From Pirellulaceae bacterium (GTDB taxonomy: Bacteria > Planctomycetota > Planctomycetia > Pirellulales > Pirellulaceae): 54,481 bases of DNA. This document shows, piece by piece, positions 25,672 through 34,830 of this stretch. The translations under genes and the position numbers were made by a program. Position 1 is the stretch's first letter. Every line of letters begins with the position of its first letter. The stretch covers positions 1 to 54,481 of the forward strand of contig JALCBQ010000004.1 of NCBI GenBank assembly GCA_028066335.1. Direction: 5' to 3'. The notes beneath the pieces are model-generated. The model made no database searches. It was not told where the DNA came from and worked only from the letters and a program-made list of their open reading frames with translations.

Positions 25672-26130
25672 TCAGGTTTCTTCAGGCGTTGGTTGAAAAT
25701 AGAACGAAAAGAAAGAACGTTTTCGAAAAAGCAGCACCGCTACCTGAAAACAGGTTAAACCAAGAAGACTACCGGCGAGGTCTGCGTACCAGTCCAAAAT
25801 ATCGGGTCTACGGCCAGGAATTGGAAATTGTGATAGCTCATCAATTACACCATAGACTGCCGTAATTGAAAAAACGACAATCGGTAGATAGAACATGATT
25901 TTTGGAGAAGGTTTTCCTTCTGATCGAATTAAGTATCGAAAATGGAGAACGGCTGATAGTAAAAATGCAAGGCCTGCATAGCCTGCAAAATGGGCCATTT
26001 TGTCGAAACCAGATACGGGAGGCCGAAAGCGGGCATAGTGTGGGTAATGAGAACCGACGAACATAGCTAGCCAGTAACCGACAAGAAGAAGCGAAAAGAA
26101 AGTCAGTAAAGACTTTGTTTTTTTACTCAT
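25672..26130 (-). CDS. VanZ-like membrane protein
   Basis: A 152-residue integral membrane protein with four hydrophobic segments (about 5-25, 50-68, 82-102 and 125-145) and a central acidic loop with YGVIDELSQFPIPGRRPDILDWYAD. This loop pattern (D-E-x-x-Q, then R and D) is the VanZ family signature. VanZ proteins occur widely; one reference member gives low-level teicoplanin resistance, but the biochemical role is unknown. I prefer the ATG at 26130; the frame is open to 26148 with a TTG. Ends 94 bases from the convergent UXS gene. Nothing next to it suggests an antibiotic-resistance operon. Confidence 0.85.
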   Translation of the reverse strand: MSKKTKSLLTFFSLLLVGYWLAMFVGSHYPHYARFRPPVSGFDKMAHFAGYAGLAFLLSAVLHFRYLIRSEGKPSPKIMFYLPIVVFSITAVYGVIDELSQFPIPGRRPDILDWYADLAGSLLGLTCFQVAVLLFRKRSFFSFYFQPTPEET

Positions 26131-26569
26131 AGAGTTAACAAACAGCAAAAAAAGTCAATTGGTGTAACATCCTGTTGAGAATATCCTTTGCTTCGCATGG
26201 AATTACTATACAGAGATGTCTATCAGCAAAACCTGAAAATGCGATGGGGCAAAGGAAAGCAAACGTTGGTCGAACAAAACTACAGTTAATCGCAAAGTAA
26301 ACTTGGAAGAAATCGTTAACCATCGTCGAGTAAAGTTACCTGTACAATTTATTGTTAGTAAAAGTGTCCTATGGTCAAGAAAAAGATCGTTGAAAATAGT
26401 TAAAAAAAAGAAAAAGAGTTCCGCTAATGCTATTTCTACCTCTTAGATTCCCGTAGAATGAAAGGGGTTAGGCTTGCATTGGCGAATAAAGCCCTCCCGG
26501 AAAATTGTAGCATAGAGCTGGTTGGTAGTGAAAACTTGCTTTCGAAACTAAAGAACTGGAAATTAAACG
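26131..26569. other. Divergent region, possible promoter near 26454
   Basis: 439 bases without a convincing gene between VanZ-like (minus) and the TIGR03790-like gene (plus). TAGAAT at 26454-26459 lies inside TTCCCGTAGAATG, a 13-base string almost identical to one at 31447-31459. No good -35 element precedes it. A 71-codon frame starting at 26458 overlaps the next gene and is probably not real. Confidence 0.35.
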
Positions 26570-28768
26570 ATGCGTTGGATACTATCTCCTCTATCTATAA
26601 TGATGACTTTTTCATTTTTCCTTTTGCCGAATACTGCCTTGGCGGGGGCAGAAAATGTTTTTGTTGTTGTTAATGCGCGTAGTTGGGCCTCTATTACTGT
26701 TGCAAACCAATACTGTCGTTTGCGTCAGATTGACGATAACCACGTTTTTTACCTTGATTGGCCTGGTAGTTGGGAAGGAACGGATATTGTAACTTTTCGG
26801 CAAAAATTACTTCACCGAATCACTGCTGAAATCGACCGACGCCGTCTTGCCAACCAAATCGATACGATCCTTTATTCGAGTGACTTTCCTTTTAAAATCG
26901 ATTTTTCAGCTGATCGAAACCCACAGGCGGTTCGGACGGAAAACCAGAAAAAACTCGAGGGAAATTTTGGCTCTTTAACGGGAATGACTTACCTATCTCA
27001 AGCCGTTGCGCAAAAATCCATTCCGGCCTACACGAGCCTTAGGAGCAATTTTTATTACCGTGCGTTAGTCGACGGGGTTCAGAAAGAGCCGACTCGCCAC
27101 CTGAGTTCACGCTATGTTTGGGGGGTAAATGGGGAAAGGCGACTCGACCGCCAAGGTCTAAGATATATCGGCTCTGCAATGCTCGCCGTTACCAGTGGGC
27201 AAGGAAATTCATTAGCTGAAGTTTTTGGTTACCTCCAATCGGCAAAAGAGGCCGATGGAACAAAGCCAGAGGGAACTATCTACTTTCTAAAAAACGATGA
27301 TCTTCGATCACGGACGCGGTCTCCTCTTTTTGAAGGAGCTGTTCAAGAACTGAAGAAGTTAGAGATACAAAGTGAGGTTGTCAGTGGGGTCGTCCCTAAA
27401 AATAAAAATCAGGTTGCCGGAGCGATGTTAGGAAAGGCAAATATTAACTGGGGCCAATCAGGTTCTACTCTTTTACCCGGTGCTTTTTGTGAAAATTTAA
27501 CAAGTTATGGCGGCATTTTGACCGAGGGGCATGGGCATACTGTCTTTCGTGAGTTTTTGGGATACAAAGCGGCTGGGTCATCAGGGACAGTTGTTGAGCC
27601 TTATGCCATCGTTGCCAAGTTTCCTCACCCCATGTTTCACGTCCACTATGGACGAGGAGCAACCCTTGGTGAGGCATTTTATCAGTCGGTAGCCTCACCT
27701 TTTCAGCAGCTGCTTGTTGGGGATTACCTTTGCCAGCCATGGGCAACGATCCCACAGGTTGAGTTGGAAGGCTTGGAGAGTGGGCAAACTGTTTATGATA
27801 AATTGACCCTGGCTCCGAAAGCGATAACTGCTCAAGGGGAAGAGATTAATCGGTTTGATATTTATCTTGATGGAACGCTTATTGCAAGAATGGCTCCCGG
27901 AGAAAAGAAAATACTCGACCTTAAAAATGTCGCTTCAGGACACCATGAGCTGCGAATTGTCGCCATAGATAGTTCACTTCTTGAAGTGAGTGGCCGTTTA
28001 GTTATTCCTTTTCTTCTCTATAAAAGTGAGCTTACAGAAAAAGAACAAACGCTGGACTTGCAAGTTGATCCTAAGGAGACAATTCGATGGGATGAAGATC
28101 TTTATGTTAAAGTCGAGGCAGGCGAGCCAGAAGCGATCCAAGAGATCCGAATTTATCATAGAATGCGGCTACTGGCAACGATTCAAGGTGGCTCTGGAGA
28201 GAGCGTTTTAGATCCGTCAATGTTTGGTCTAGGTGAAGTTGACCTTTATGCAAAAGCAATTTCTAAAACAACAAAAAAGGTATCGATCTGTTCTAAACCT
28301 GTGACAATTCGTGTCACTTCAACTTTTCCTGCAGAGCCAACGTTTACAAAAAAAGAAATCGCGGACCTCAGGGATGGTCTGGAGTTTCAACAGGGAAGTG
28401 ACGGAGTCAAAAAAGTGGTCATGTCAACCCGATCTACTCAATGGTTCCAAGAAGCTGGCGGTAAAAAAGGAGAACGTTTTTCACTTTCAGGGTTTGTCTA
28501 TGTCGACCGGGCTGGAGTCTACCAGTTTCAGGCTATATATACGGGAAACTTGCGGGCAAGCCTTAACGGAGAAGAAATTTTTTCAAACAGCCATTTTCAA
28601 AATGAGATGATCTATAATTCGCTTCCCCTAGCGGCTGGATGGCATAAACTGGAAATCAGTGGTATTCTTACTAAAGAACCGACAGATGAAGAACCAGCTC
28701 ATTTTTACTTTGGACAAAGAGGGACTTTACATCTCGGCTCACCATTATTTCGTCATTTGAGTTTGTAA
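26570..28768 (+). CDS. TIGR03790-like secreted protein (732 aa)
   Basis: A large exported protein with a Sec signal peptide (about residues 1-25, cut near NTALAG). The mature N-terminus has ENVFVVVNARSWASITVAN and, later, DTILYSSDFPFKIDF. These match the start of the TIGR03790 family (the 'y4' type family of planctomycetes and related phyla), whose function is unknown. The middle carries GHGHTVFREFLGYKAAGSSGT (about 322-343, in overlapping parts), LTEGHG, and an EPYAIVAKFPHP stretch. The C-terminal half is beta-rich with PA14- or galactose-binding-like strands (GVYQFQAIYTGNLRASLNGEE). RBS GGAA precedes the ATG at 26570. The His/Gly-rich centre could bind metal; that is inference. Single gene, upstream of tadA. 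Confidence 0.8.
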   Translation: MRWILSPLSIMMTFSFFLLPNTALAGAENVFVVVNARSWASITVANQYCRLRQIDDNHVFYLDWPGSWEGTDIVTFRQKLLHRITAEIDRRRLANQIDTILYSSDFPFKIDFSADRNPQAVRTENQKKLEGNFGSLTGMTYLSQAVAQKSIPAYTSLRSNFYYRALVDGVQKEPTRHLSSRYVWGVNGERRLDRQGLRYIGSAMLAVTSGQGNSLAEVFGYLQSAKEADGTKPEGTIYFLKNDDLRSRTRSPLFEGAVQELKKLEIQSEVVSGVVPKNKNQVAGAMLGKANINWGQSGSTLLPGAFCENLTSYGGILTEGHGHTVFREFLGYKAAGSSGTVVEPYAIVAKFPHPMFHVHYGRGATLGEAFYQSVASPFQQLLVGDYLCQPWATIPQVELEGLESGQTVYDKLTLAPKAITAQGEEINRFDIYLDGTLIARMAPGEKKILDLKNVASGHHELRIVAIDSSLLEVSGRLVIPFLLYKSELTEKEQTLDLQVDPKETIRWDEDLYVKVEAGEPEAIQEIRIYHRMRLLATIQGGSGESVLDPSMFGLGEVDLYAKAISKTTKKVSICSKPVTIRVTSTFPAEPTFTKKEIADLRDGLEFQQGSDGVKKVVMSTRSTQWFQEAGGKKGERFSLSGFVYVDRAGVYQFQAIYTGNLRASLNGEEIFSNSHFQNEMIYNSLPLAAGWHKLEISGILTKEPTDEEPAHFYFGQRGTLHLGSPLFRHLSL

Positions 28769-28842
28769 CTGGTGGGTTATCAAAGGCAATGTTGGTTTCA
28801 TAAACTATTTGTAAAGTCTGAATTAAGGGGAGTGACAAGGGT

Positions 28843-29340
28843 ATGGTAGCACCACAAGGTGAGCCGGTTGGTCTTGATGCCGACCACCCTCTCTTTATGC
28901 ATAAGGCAATCCGATTAGCCAAGCAGGCGGAACGCGAAGGAGAAGTTCCTGTTGGAGCGGTTATTGTTCGGGAAGGAAAGGTAATTGCTGCTGCATATAA
29001 TCAAAAAGAACAACTCCACGACCCGACCGCACACGCCGAAATTTTGGCAATTACTCAAGCAGCCAGCTTTCTAAATAATTGGCGTCTGGTCGGTTGTACC
29101 CTTTATGTTACTTTGGAACCGTGCTCAATGTGCGCTGGTGCAATCGTGCAGGCGAGAATTCCACAGGTTGTCTACGGTACCCCCGATCCAAAGACAGGGG
29201 CGGCCCACTCTCTTTTTTCGCTCATGACTGACCGTCGACTGAATCATCAAGTTAAACTTGTTTCGGGTGTTCTCCAGACGGAGTGTAGCGAGATTTTAAA
29301 GCGGTTTTTTCTTCAGCAGCGGCAGCTCGGAAAAAAGTAA
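28843..29340 (+). CDS. tadA: tRNA-specific adenosine deaminase
   Basis: Deaminates the wobble adenosine (A34) of tRNA-Arg to inosine, which is needed to read all CGN codons. The 165-residue protein shows the zinc and proton-shuttle motifs: HAE at 64-66 and PCSMCAGA with Cys94 and Cys97, plus VPVGAVIV and GTPDPKTGAA. The C-terminus (ILKRFFLQQRQ) is the usual helix. An AAGGGGAGTG site lies upstream of ATG 28843; the N-terminus is about 15 residues longer than E. coli TadA, and M19 is a possible alternative start. It lies 74 bases after the TIGR03790-like gene and 56 before the antiporter gene. Confidence 0.95.
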   Translation: MVAPQGEPVGLDADHPLFMHKAIRLAKQAEREGEVPVGAVIVREGKVIAAAYNQKEQLHDPTAHAEILAITQAASFLNNWRLVGCTLYVTLEPCSMCAGAIVQARIPQVVYGTPDPKTGAAHSLFSLMTDRRLNHQVKLVSGVLQTECSEILKRFFLQQRQLGKK

Positions 29341-29396
29341 ATAATCCTTTCAATGAAACCTCACAACATGCTTTATAAGGAATAATTGCTGAGTCT

Positions 29397-31328
29397 ATGG
29401 AAAGCTACTATCTACTTTACCTTGCGGGGGTTCCTTTTCTCGGAATCTTAGCGCAGTGGCTTGCTTGGTACCTTCGAATTCCGGCAATTTTACTGTTGTT
29501 GGTACTGGGGCTCTCTCTTGGTACTTTTATCCACCCAGATATGCAACTTGCTGAATTGATCGGCCAGAAAGGTAACCCTGAGATTGGTATTACCCTCATG
29601 ACGCCCCTTATCTCTTTAGCGGTTGCGGTAATCTTGTTTGAAGGGGGATTAACGTTAAAGTTCAGCGAGTTACAAGATGTCGGAAATGTCGTTTTTCGTC
29701 TCTGTTCGGTCGGTGTTGTCGTTTGTTGGGGGCTTACTGCATGTCTGGCAAACTTGCTTCTGGGTTTTGATTTTTCCATGGCGGCCCTTTTAGGGGCGAT
29801 ACTAGTCGTTACCGGTCCAACAGTAATATCTCCTCTTCTACGGTTTATTCAGCCGGCCCGCAAATTGGGGTCGATTGTCAAGTGGGAAGGTATTGTCGTC
29901 GATCCAGTCGGTGCGCTTTTAGCCGTGTTGATTTTTCAAGTGATCGCTCAGCCAGCCGGAAGTACCGGTTTTGAGCTTGTTTCAATTTTGTTCCATACTG
30001 CTTTCATAAGCGTTTTTTATAGTTGGCTTGCGGGCGCAATACTTGTTTACTGTGTTAAGCGGTACTGGGTCCCGGACTATTTGCAGGGGGTTGTGTTTTT
30101 GACGGTCGCTTTAGCAATTTTTGCCCTTTCAGATATGTGGCAAAAAGAGGCTGGCCTGGCTACAGTGACGCTCTTTGGAATTTACCTCGCCAACCAAAAA
30201 GATGTCTCATTAAAGCATGTTCTCGTCTTTAAAGAACATTTGGTCGTTTTGTTTATTTCTTGTTTGTTTATTGTTTTAGGGTCTCGGTTGAATGTTTTGG
30301 ATCTTTGGAAGATGGATTCCGGAGAGCTGTTGAGAGTTGGTGGAAGTGGGATTCTCTTCTTACTACTGATGATATTTCTAGTTCGACCAATCTCTGTGAT
30401 CGTTGCGACAATTGGAACACCGCTGACCATCAAAGAGAGACTCTTTGTCTCATTTCTGGCTCCCCGTGGGATTGTCGCTGCAGCAGTTGCCTCAGTCTTT
30501 GCTCTCGAAATTTCACACCTTGCCCATGACCACGAAGGCATGTCTGATATTGCTGATCAGGCCGCACAGCTCGTTCCAATTACTTTTTTGGTGATCATTG
30601 GAACGGTTGCGTTTTATGGTTTGGCATCGGGGCTAATTGCACGAAAACTAGGAGTTGCTTTGCCGAATCCTCAAGGATTATTAATAGCCGGTTCGGATGA
30701 TTGGGTCCGCTCTTTTGCAAAGCTACTCGACAATGAAGGGTTGCCAATCTTACTAATCGATACAAACCATCGTCATGTTTCAGAGGCAAAAATGGCGGGG
30801 CTTCAGGCTCATTGTGCCAGTATCTTATCTGAATATGTTCATGAAGAGCTTGACCTTGCCGGTATTGGTAAGATGGTTTTATTGACATCCAATGATGAGG
30901 TGAACTCACTTGCACTTCAAGAAGGGCGGCATCTCTTTGGGACGGAAAATGTCTACCAAATTACACCTTGGGATAGTGCAACAGGACGTCGCGAGTCGGT
31001 AGCTGATCGACTCAAAGGACGATTGCTGTTCAAGCAAGGATACAACTATTACCACTTTAAGGAATTATTTGCCAAGGGTTACCGTTTTAAGCGGACACAA
31101 ATCACGGAAGAGTTTTCCTATGAAGCGTTCCAGAAACAGTACGAAGAGGAGGTGATTTTATGTTTTGTAATTGAGGAAAATCAAAAATTACTTCTCAATA
31201 CGGTTGAACGGCAAATTGAACCCAAAGCGGGGCAAGTTGTCATCACAATGGTTCCTCGAGAGATCGATAGTCCTGAACAGAAAGAGGAGTTACAAAACTC
31301 TCCTTCCAGTTCCTCAGAAATAAGCTAA
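29397..31328 (+). CDS. CPA1-type cation/proton antiporter with RCK-like tail
   Basis: An inner-membrane Na+ or K+/H+ exchanger. The 643-residue protein begins with 12 or so hydrophobic segments (about 1-420) that carry the family's typical core: LLVLGLSLG, VILFEGGLTLKF, LGAILVVTGPTVISP (the discontinuous-helix region) and FLAPRGIVAAAVASVFALE. The cytoplasmic tail (about 425-640) folds like a TrkA-N/RCK domain, with LLIAGSDDWVRSFAKLLDNEG and a following ILLIDTNHRH strand. The usual GxGxxG of RCK domains is degraded (GSDDW), so nucleotide binding may be lost. Ion specificity cannot be read from the sequence. Ends 315 bases before the next gene, no terminator seen. Confidence 0.92.
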   Translation: MESYYLLYLAGVPFLGILAQWLAWYLRIPAILLLLVLGLSLGTFIHPDMQLAELIGQKGNPEIGITLMTPLISLAVAVILFEGGLTLKFSELQDVGNVVFRLCSVGVVVCWGLTACLANLLLGFDFSMAALLGAILVVTGPTVISPLLRFIQPARKLGSIVKWEGIVVDPVGALLAVLIFQVIAQPAGSTGFELVSILFHTAFISVFYSWLAGAILVYCVKRYWVPDYLQGVVFLTVALAIFALSDMWQKEAGLATVTLFGIYLANQKDVSLKHVLVFKEHLVVLFISCLFIVLGSRLNVLDLWKMDSGELLRVGGSGILFLLLMIFLVRPISVIVATIGTPLTIKERLFVSFLAPRGIVAAAVASVFALEISHLAHDHEGMSDIADQAAQLVPITFLVIIGTVAFYGLASGLIARKLGVALPNPQGLLIAGSDDWVRSFAKLLDNEGLPILLIDTNHRHVSEAKMAGLQAHCASILSEYVHEELDLAGIGKMVLLTSNDEVNSLALQEGRHLFGTENVYQITPWDSATGRRESVADRLKGRLLFKQGYNYYHFKELFAKGYRFKRTQITEEFSYEAFQKQYEEEVILCFVIEENQKLLLNTVERQIEPKAGQVVITMVPREIDSPEQKEELQNSPSSSSEIS

Positions 31329-31429
31329 CTCTACGGGAACGTTTCAACCAGAGATGTCTCCTAAGAACATTAAGTGATTTACACCAGAATGGGGTTTGTA
31401 AGGGGATAAATCCTCTACCCGTTTAGTCG

Positions 31430-31458
31430 TTGTTTATTGCTCTTTCTTCCCGTATAAT
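31430..31458 (+). promoter_or_regulatory. Likely promoter for DCC-family gene
   Basis: TTGTTT (31430-31435), a 17-base spacer, then a perfect TATAAT (31453-31458). Transcription would start near 31465 and leave a leader of about 180 nt before the ATG at 31644. The -10 lies in TTCCCGTATAATG, shared with 26448-26460. Confidence 0.5.
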
Positions 31459-31643
31459 GTAGCGTTTCCTAAAATGGGGAGTAGAAAATTAGGACGGGCC
31501 AGAAAGGAGGGAGAGTTAAGTATTTTCTTTTTTTTCGGTTGCGTTTATAGAAAGCAACAAAGGAATATAGCGTGAATTCTTTAAAACCAATGTCGTTAAG
31601 GTTCATTTACGCTCCGGTTTTACGCCTTTAATTTCATAAGTTT

Positions 31644-32099
31644 ATGCCAAACTCGTCTATCCATACTGTACTCTACGATGAAAAATGTGCCTTATGCCGT
31701 TTTAAAATTGCCCTTCTTTCGTGGCTTGACTGGTTTGGTTGTGCCCGTTTGGTTCCTCTCTCTGATCCTCTCGCTGCCAAGCTGGCCCCTAATCTAACCC
31801 GGCAAGATCTACTCGCCGAGATCCATTGTGTTTCGGCCGAAGGAGATATCTATCGGGGGGTCTATGCATTACGCTTTCTCGGGATGCGGATTCCTCTGTA
31901 TGTGCCGCTAGCCCTTTTTTTATGGCTTCCTGGGGTTATAGGACTTGCCAGTCTTGTTTACCGATTTGTCAGCAGGCATCGGTACCTTATTAGCCGCCTC
32001 TTTGGCTGCAAAACGGCGTGCCAGTGGGTTCCGCCTAAACAAGAGGCCAAGACTTCAAAGCAGTCAACAAGCTCGAACAATTCTGAGCAGAGCGTATAA
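31644..32099 (+). CDS. DCC-family thiol-disulfide oxidoreductase (DUF393)
   Basis: A 151-residue protein of the DCC family, with the YDEKCALC motif near the N-terminus (Cys15 and Cys18), LVPLSDPLA, and a membrane-like segment at about 88-110 (PLYVPLALFLWLPGVIGL). DCC proteins resemble thioredoxin-like oxidoreductases and the family name comes from the D-x-x-C-x-x-C string. No substrate is known. The C-terminus is short and Ser/Lys-rich. Its start (ATG 31644) has no strong ribosome site but is the only one that keeps the motif at the usual position. It has its own promoter candidate 200 bases upstream. Confidence 0.85.
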   Translation: MPNSSIHTVLYDEKCALCRFKIALLSWLDWFGCARLVPLSDPLAAKLAPNLTRQDLLAEIHCVSAEGDIYRGVYALRFLGMRIPLYVPLALFLWLPGVIGLASLVYRFVSRHRYLISRLFGCKTACQWVPPKQEAKTSKQSTSSNNSEQSV

Positions 32100-32274
32100 A
32101 CCTTATTTTCTCATTATTTATCTTCTTAGAATAAATGATTATAAGGGTCTTAGGAATCAAAATAAGTCTTTTGTCCTTTATCTTGTTCACTTTGATAGCG
32201 TTCTAGAAAATATCTGCTCTATCCTTTCAAAGATAACCTAGACTTTTATCGCGGGGTATCTAATTAGTTTAGGG

Positions 32275-32934
32275 ATGGTTATGTTGAAAAAGACGTTTCT
32301 CCAGTACTCTGGAGCTGTCATGACAATTGCACTTTTTCTGTCGGTGGTCCTTCTGCTTGAAATCTATTATGGCGTGACAGGTACCTACGAAATAATGCGC
32401 AAAAATTGGGAGAAACATAGAGTCGAGAAAAAACTCGAGCAACGGGAAATAGAGCTAATAAGAACTAAAACAGAATCCCCTAATAACCAGATGGGTGAAA
32501 ACAATCCGCTACTAGAGTATGAGCGAGGATCAAGAAGGCCTGAGCAGTCATCGGCACGTACCAAGATCAAGAAATGGGAAGACTATCGGATAAAAAAAAG
32601 AAATGTAGACCCTCGTGTTATGTATAACGGCCTTAAAGAGCTTCAAGAAATTTGGGTTCAGATAGAGCCTAATGGCGAGGGGATCCCAACGCGTGAACAA
32701 CTCGAAAATTTGACAGAGCAATTGCAAGACACACGTTTTTATGAGCTGAAGGTCTATTTCTTTTTGCCAGACATGGAAATTTACGAAGAACCGTGGGGGA
32801 TTGGCTATCTGAAAAATGGGAAAAAGAGTGAGGTCAAAATGAATAATAATCAACTTTCCGAACGACACATAATGTTCTTCTCTTCAAGTCAACGGAAGAA
32901 AATAAAACAACGCAGAAATAATAGTACTTTATAG
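32275..32934 (+). CDS. Single-pass hypothetical protein (219 aa)
   Basis: I do not recognise this protein. One membrane segment at about residues 14-33 follows a short basic N-terminus; the rest is a highly charged region (many Lys, Arg and Glu, about 40-110) and a compact alpha/beta part with ELKVYFFLPDMEIYEEPWG and a very basic end (KKIKQRRNN). It is probably anchored in the inner membrane with a coiled-coil-like stalk. An ATG at 32275 or 32281 could start it. It is closed by a strong terminator and converges with the TlpA-like lipoprotein gene. Nothing in the neighbourhood gives a function. Confidence 0.65.
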   Translation: MVMLKKTFLQYSGAVMTIALFLSVVLLLEIYYGVTGTYEIMRKNWEKHRVEKKLEQREIELIRTKTESPNNQMGENNPLLEYERGSRRPEQSSARTKIKKWEDYRIKKRNVDPRVMYNGLKELQEIWVQIEPNGEGIPTREQLENLTEQLQDTRFYELKVYFFLPDMEIYEEPWGIGYLKNGKKSEVKMNNNQLSERHIMFFSSSQRKKIKQRRNNSTL

Positions 32935-32935
32935 A

Positions 32936-32972
32936 AAAGAGGCTTCCGGATATGGAAGCCTCTTTTTTTATT
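32936..32972. terminator. Terminator between convergent genes
   Basis: AGAGGCTTCC (32938-32947) pairs with GGAAGCCTCT (32954-32963) around GGATAT; seven T follow on the plus strand. On the minus strand only a four-A run flanks it, so it acts mainly for the plus-strand gene. Confidence 0.88.
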
Positions 32973-32987
32973 AGGTTTGGGTAAAGT

Positions 32988-34661
32988 TCATTTTTTTGAG
33001 AACTTCTTTTCGAGAAGGCTGGTGAGCGTGTCACCGACGGTGTGAATATGTGAAATATTTCCATGACGATCGAGCAATATGGCAAAGGGGAGGTGCGAAA
33101 TACCAAATTCTTCGGCAAGATCAGGAAGGTTACCTGTCCCTTTTTGATCATAAGTTAGATAAGTTTTCCATGGCAGATCCTGCGTAGTAAAGAAATCATC
33201 GACAGCTAGCTTTTGGCGATCAAAATTAACCCCTATAATCTCGAAATTGTCGGAGGAATATTTTTCGTGGAGTTCGTGAAGGGCGGGAAACTCGTGAAGT
33301 GAGTTGGGGCTGGTCGTGCTCCAGAAATAAACAAGAGTTACTTTGCCTAGTAGCTGTTTTGTGGAAAACGGTTTTTGGTTCAGACTGTTGGCAGTTAATT
33401 CAAAGGGTTGGCCAATAAGTTGATTCCGGGTTAGCCCCGCTTTTGAATTTATTTGAGCTAGCTTGTATAGTGCTGGTGTTGTTTCTTGTTTCGAGAATTG
33501 CTTTTGCAAAATACTGAAAAGCTTTAGAGCCGTTTGGCTATCGCCAGTAAGTTCAAAGAGATTTGCTCCGTAAAAGCTGGTGTCAAAATAGTGTCGGGTC
33601 GGTTTATGGCTTTGAAAGTAGTCCTCCAAAAGAGCAATAACTTTCTCTTTGGAATACTCGTCGCCTCTTAACCCTTGTTCCAAAAAAGTCGTGTAATTGG
33701 TTTTTAAAAAATATTGATGCGACTGCATCTCGCTGAGGGCATCGGTAGAAACGAGGTCTTTTGTTTCAAAAATTGGTAGTGCCGTTTCATAAAGAACAAG
33801 CGCCTGATCAGGCTGCTCAAGATGGTCGAGTATCTGGGCCGCCTGCCAGCAGAGACCTGCCTCCGAAACGGTTAGGTCGTCGTATGCTAAAATCTTCTTT
33901 AAATGTTTAAAAAGGGGCTCAGTATTGGTGTGTTGTTGTTGCTCAAGTTGATCAAGGTGTAATAAAACTTGTGCTGTGTGGCCTAAACGGGCGAGTTGCA
34001 AATTTTGGTCGTCTGAAAGGGCTTTGGTATATTGGGAGAAATGGACTTTAGCCTGCATATTCTTTTGCTCGATTAACCTGCCAAGGGCACTCATTTTGTA
34101 ATGTGCGGCCTTGAGGCGGGCCGGTTGATCCTCTTTCTGATTAAGGACATCCTCTGCTGCGGTTATGATTGCAATACATATCTTCTCTAAATCCATCTTC
34201 CACGTTTCGCTGCCGACTTGACCACGAGGAGTTAGCCCCTCGGTACGTTTACAGAAGGCAAGGAGATCTAGGGGCGACCCTTCAGGTACAAGAAGAAGTT
34301 CTTCAAAGCTTTTCTGGATGTTGTTTTGATCTGTTCGGGTAAAACTGGCCTGTTCAACGAGTTGAGTATTACTAGGATCGTCCTTGAGCCGTTGATTTTT
34401 TTCTTGTTTGGCGGTTTGATATTCTTCTAGGGGCGTCCCGACAAATTGACTAAGGTCGACAAGTGGCGGCTGACCGTTTACCGGTTGCAAGGGCCGTGAC
34501 TCTTGTGATTTGCTTTTGGGTTCAGGTGAGGGGGTTTGAGAAAGCGCAGGCGAAGAGGCATTTGATGCCACCTGTTCGCCTTGCTCGGGAGAACACCCAA
34601 CAGAACAGAACGCGAGTAAGACAAAGAGGCTAAACAAATAGGCGCGGTTGTAATTATTCAT
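32988..34661 (-). CDS. Lipoprotein with redox-dead TlpA-like domain
   Basis: A 557-residue lipoprotein with a signal peptide and lipobox (FCSVGC, start at ATG 34661; the frame is open to 34715). A Ser/Pro/Gln-rich linker is followed by a long helical region (about 100-420) of probable TPR-like repeats. A TlpA/AhpC-type thioredoxin domain lies at about 425-557. Its strand VTLVYFWSTTSPNS aligns with the usual VNFWATWCGPC, so the two catalytic cysteines are Ser451 and Ser454. The cis-Pro loop (SHLPFAILLD) is kept. The domain should fold but cannot do disulphide chemistry. No cytochrome maturation genes are adjacent. Likely periplasmic, outer- or inner-membrane attached; role unknown. Confidence 0.85.
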   Translation of the reverse strand: MNNYNRAYLFSLFVLLAFCSVGCSPEQGEQVASNASSPALSQTPSPEPKSKSQESRPLQPVNGQPPLVDLSQFVGTPLEEYQTAKQEKNQRLKDDPSNTQLVEQASFTRTDQNNIQKSFEELLLVPEGSPLDLLAFCKRTEGLTPRGQVGSETWKMDLEKICIAIITAAEDVLNQKEDQPARLKAAHYKMSALGRLIEQKNMQAKVHFSQYTKALSDDQNLQLARLGHTAQVLLHLDQLEQQQHTNTEPLFKHLKKILAYDDLTVSEAGLCWQAAQILDHLEQPDQALVLYETALPIFETKDLVSTDALSEMQSHQYFLKTNYTTFLEQGLRGDEYSKEKVIALLEDYFQSHKPTRHYFDTSFYGANLFELTGDSQTALKLFSILQKQFSKQETTPALYKLAQINSKAGLTRNQLIGQPFELTANSLNQKPFSTKQLLGKVTLVYFWSTTSPNSLHEFPALHELHEKYSSDNFEIIGVNFDRQKLAVDDFFTTQDLPWKTYLTYDQKGTGNLPDLAEEFGISHLPFAILLDRHGNISHIHTVGDTLTSLLEKKFSKK

Positions 34662-34830
34662 CGGTCTCAAGTAAAAGCCAAAAAACAATAAAGCAAAAGA
34701 AACTTCTTCAGTCAATAGCTGCCGAAAATAATCAATTTTTAATATAAGAGCAAGGCCATTTAGGGGCGGACTTTACTCGGGTTTGCGATTTAAAAACGAA
34801 CACTCTACGATTACTAAGAATACCCCATTA
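34662..34830. other. Short A/T-rich gap
   Basis: 169 bases between two minus-strand genes, with no clear terminator or promoter. Confidence 0.3.
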
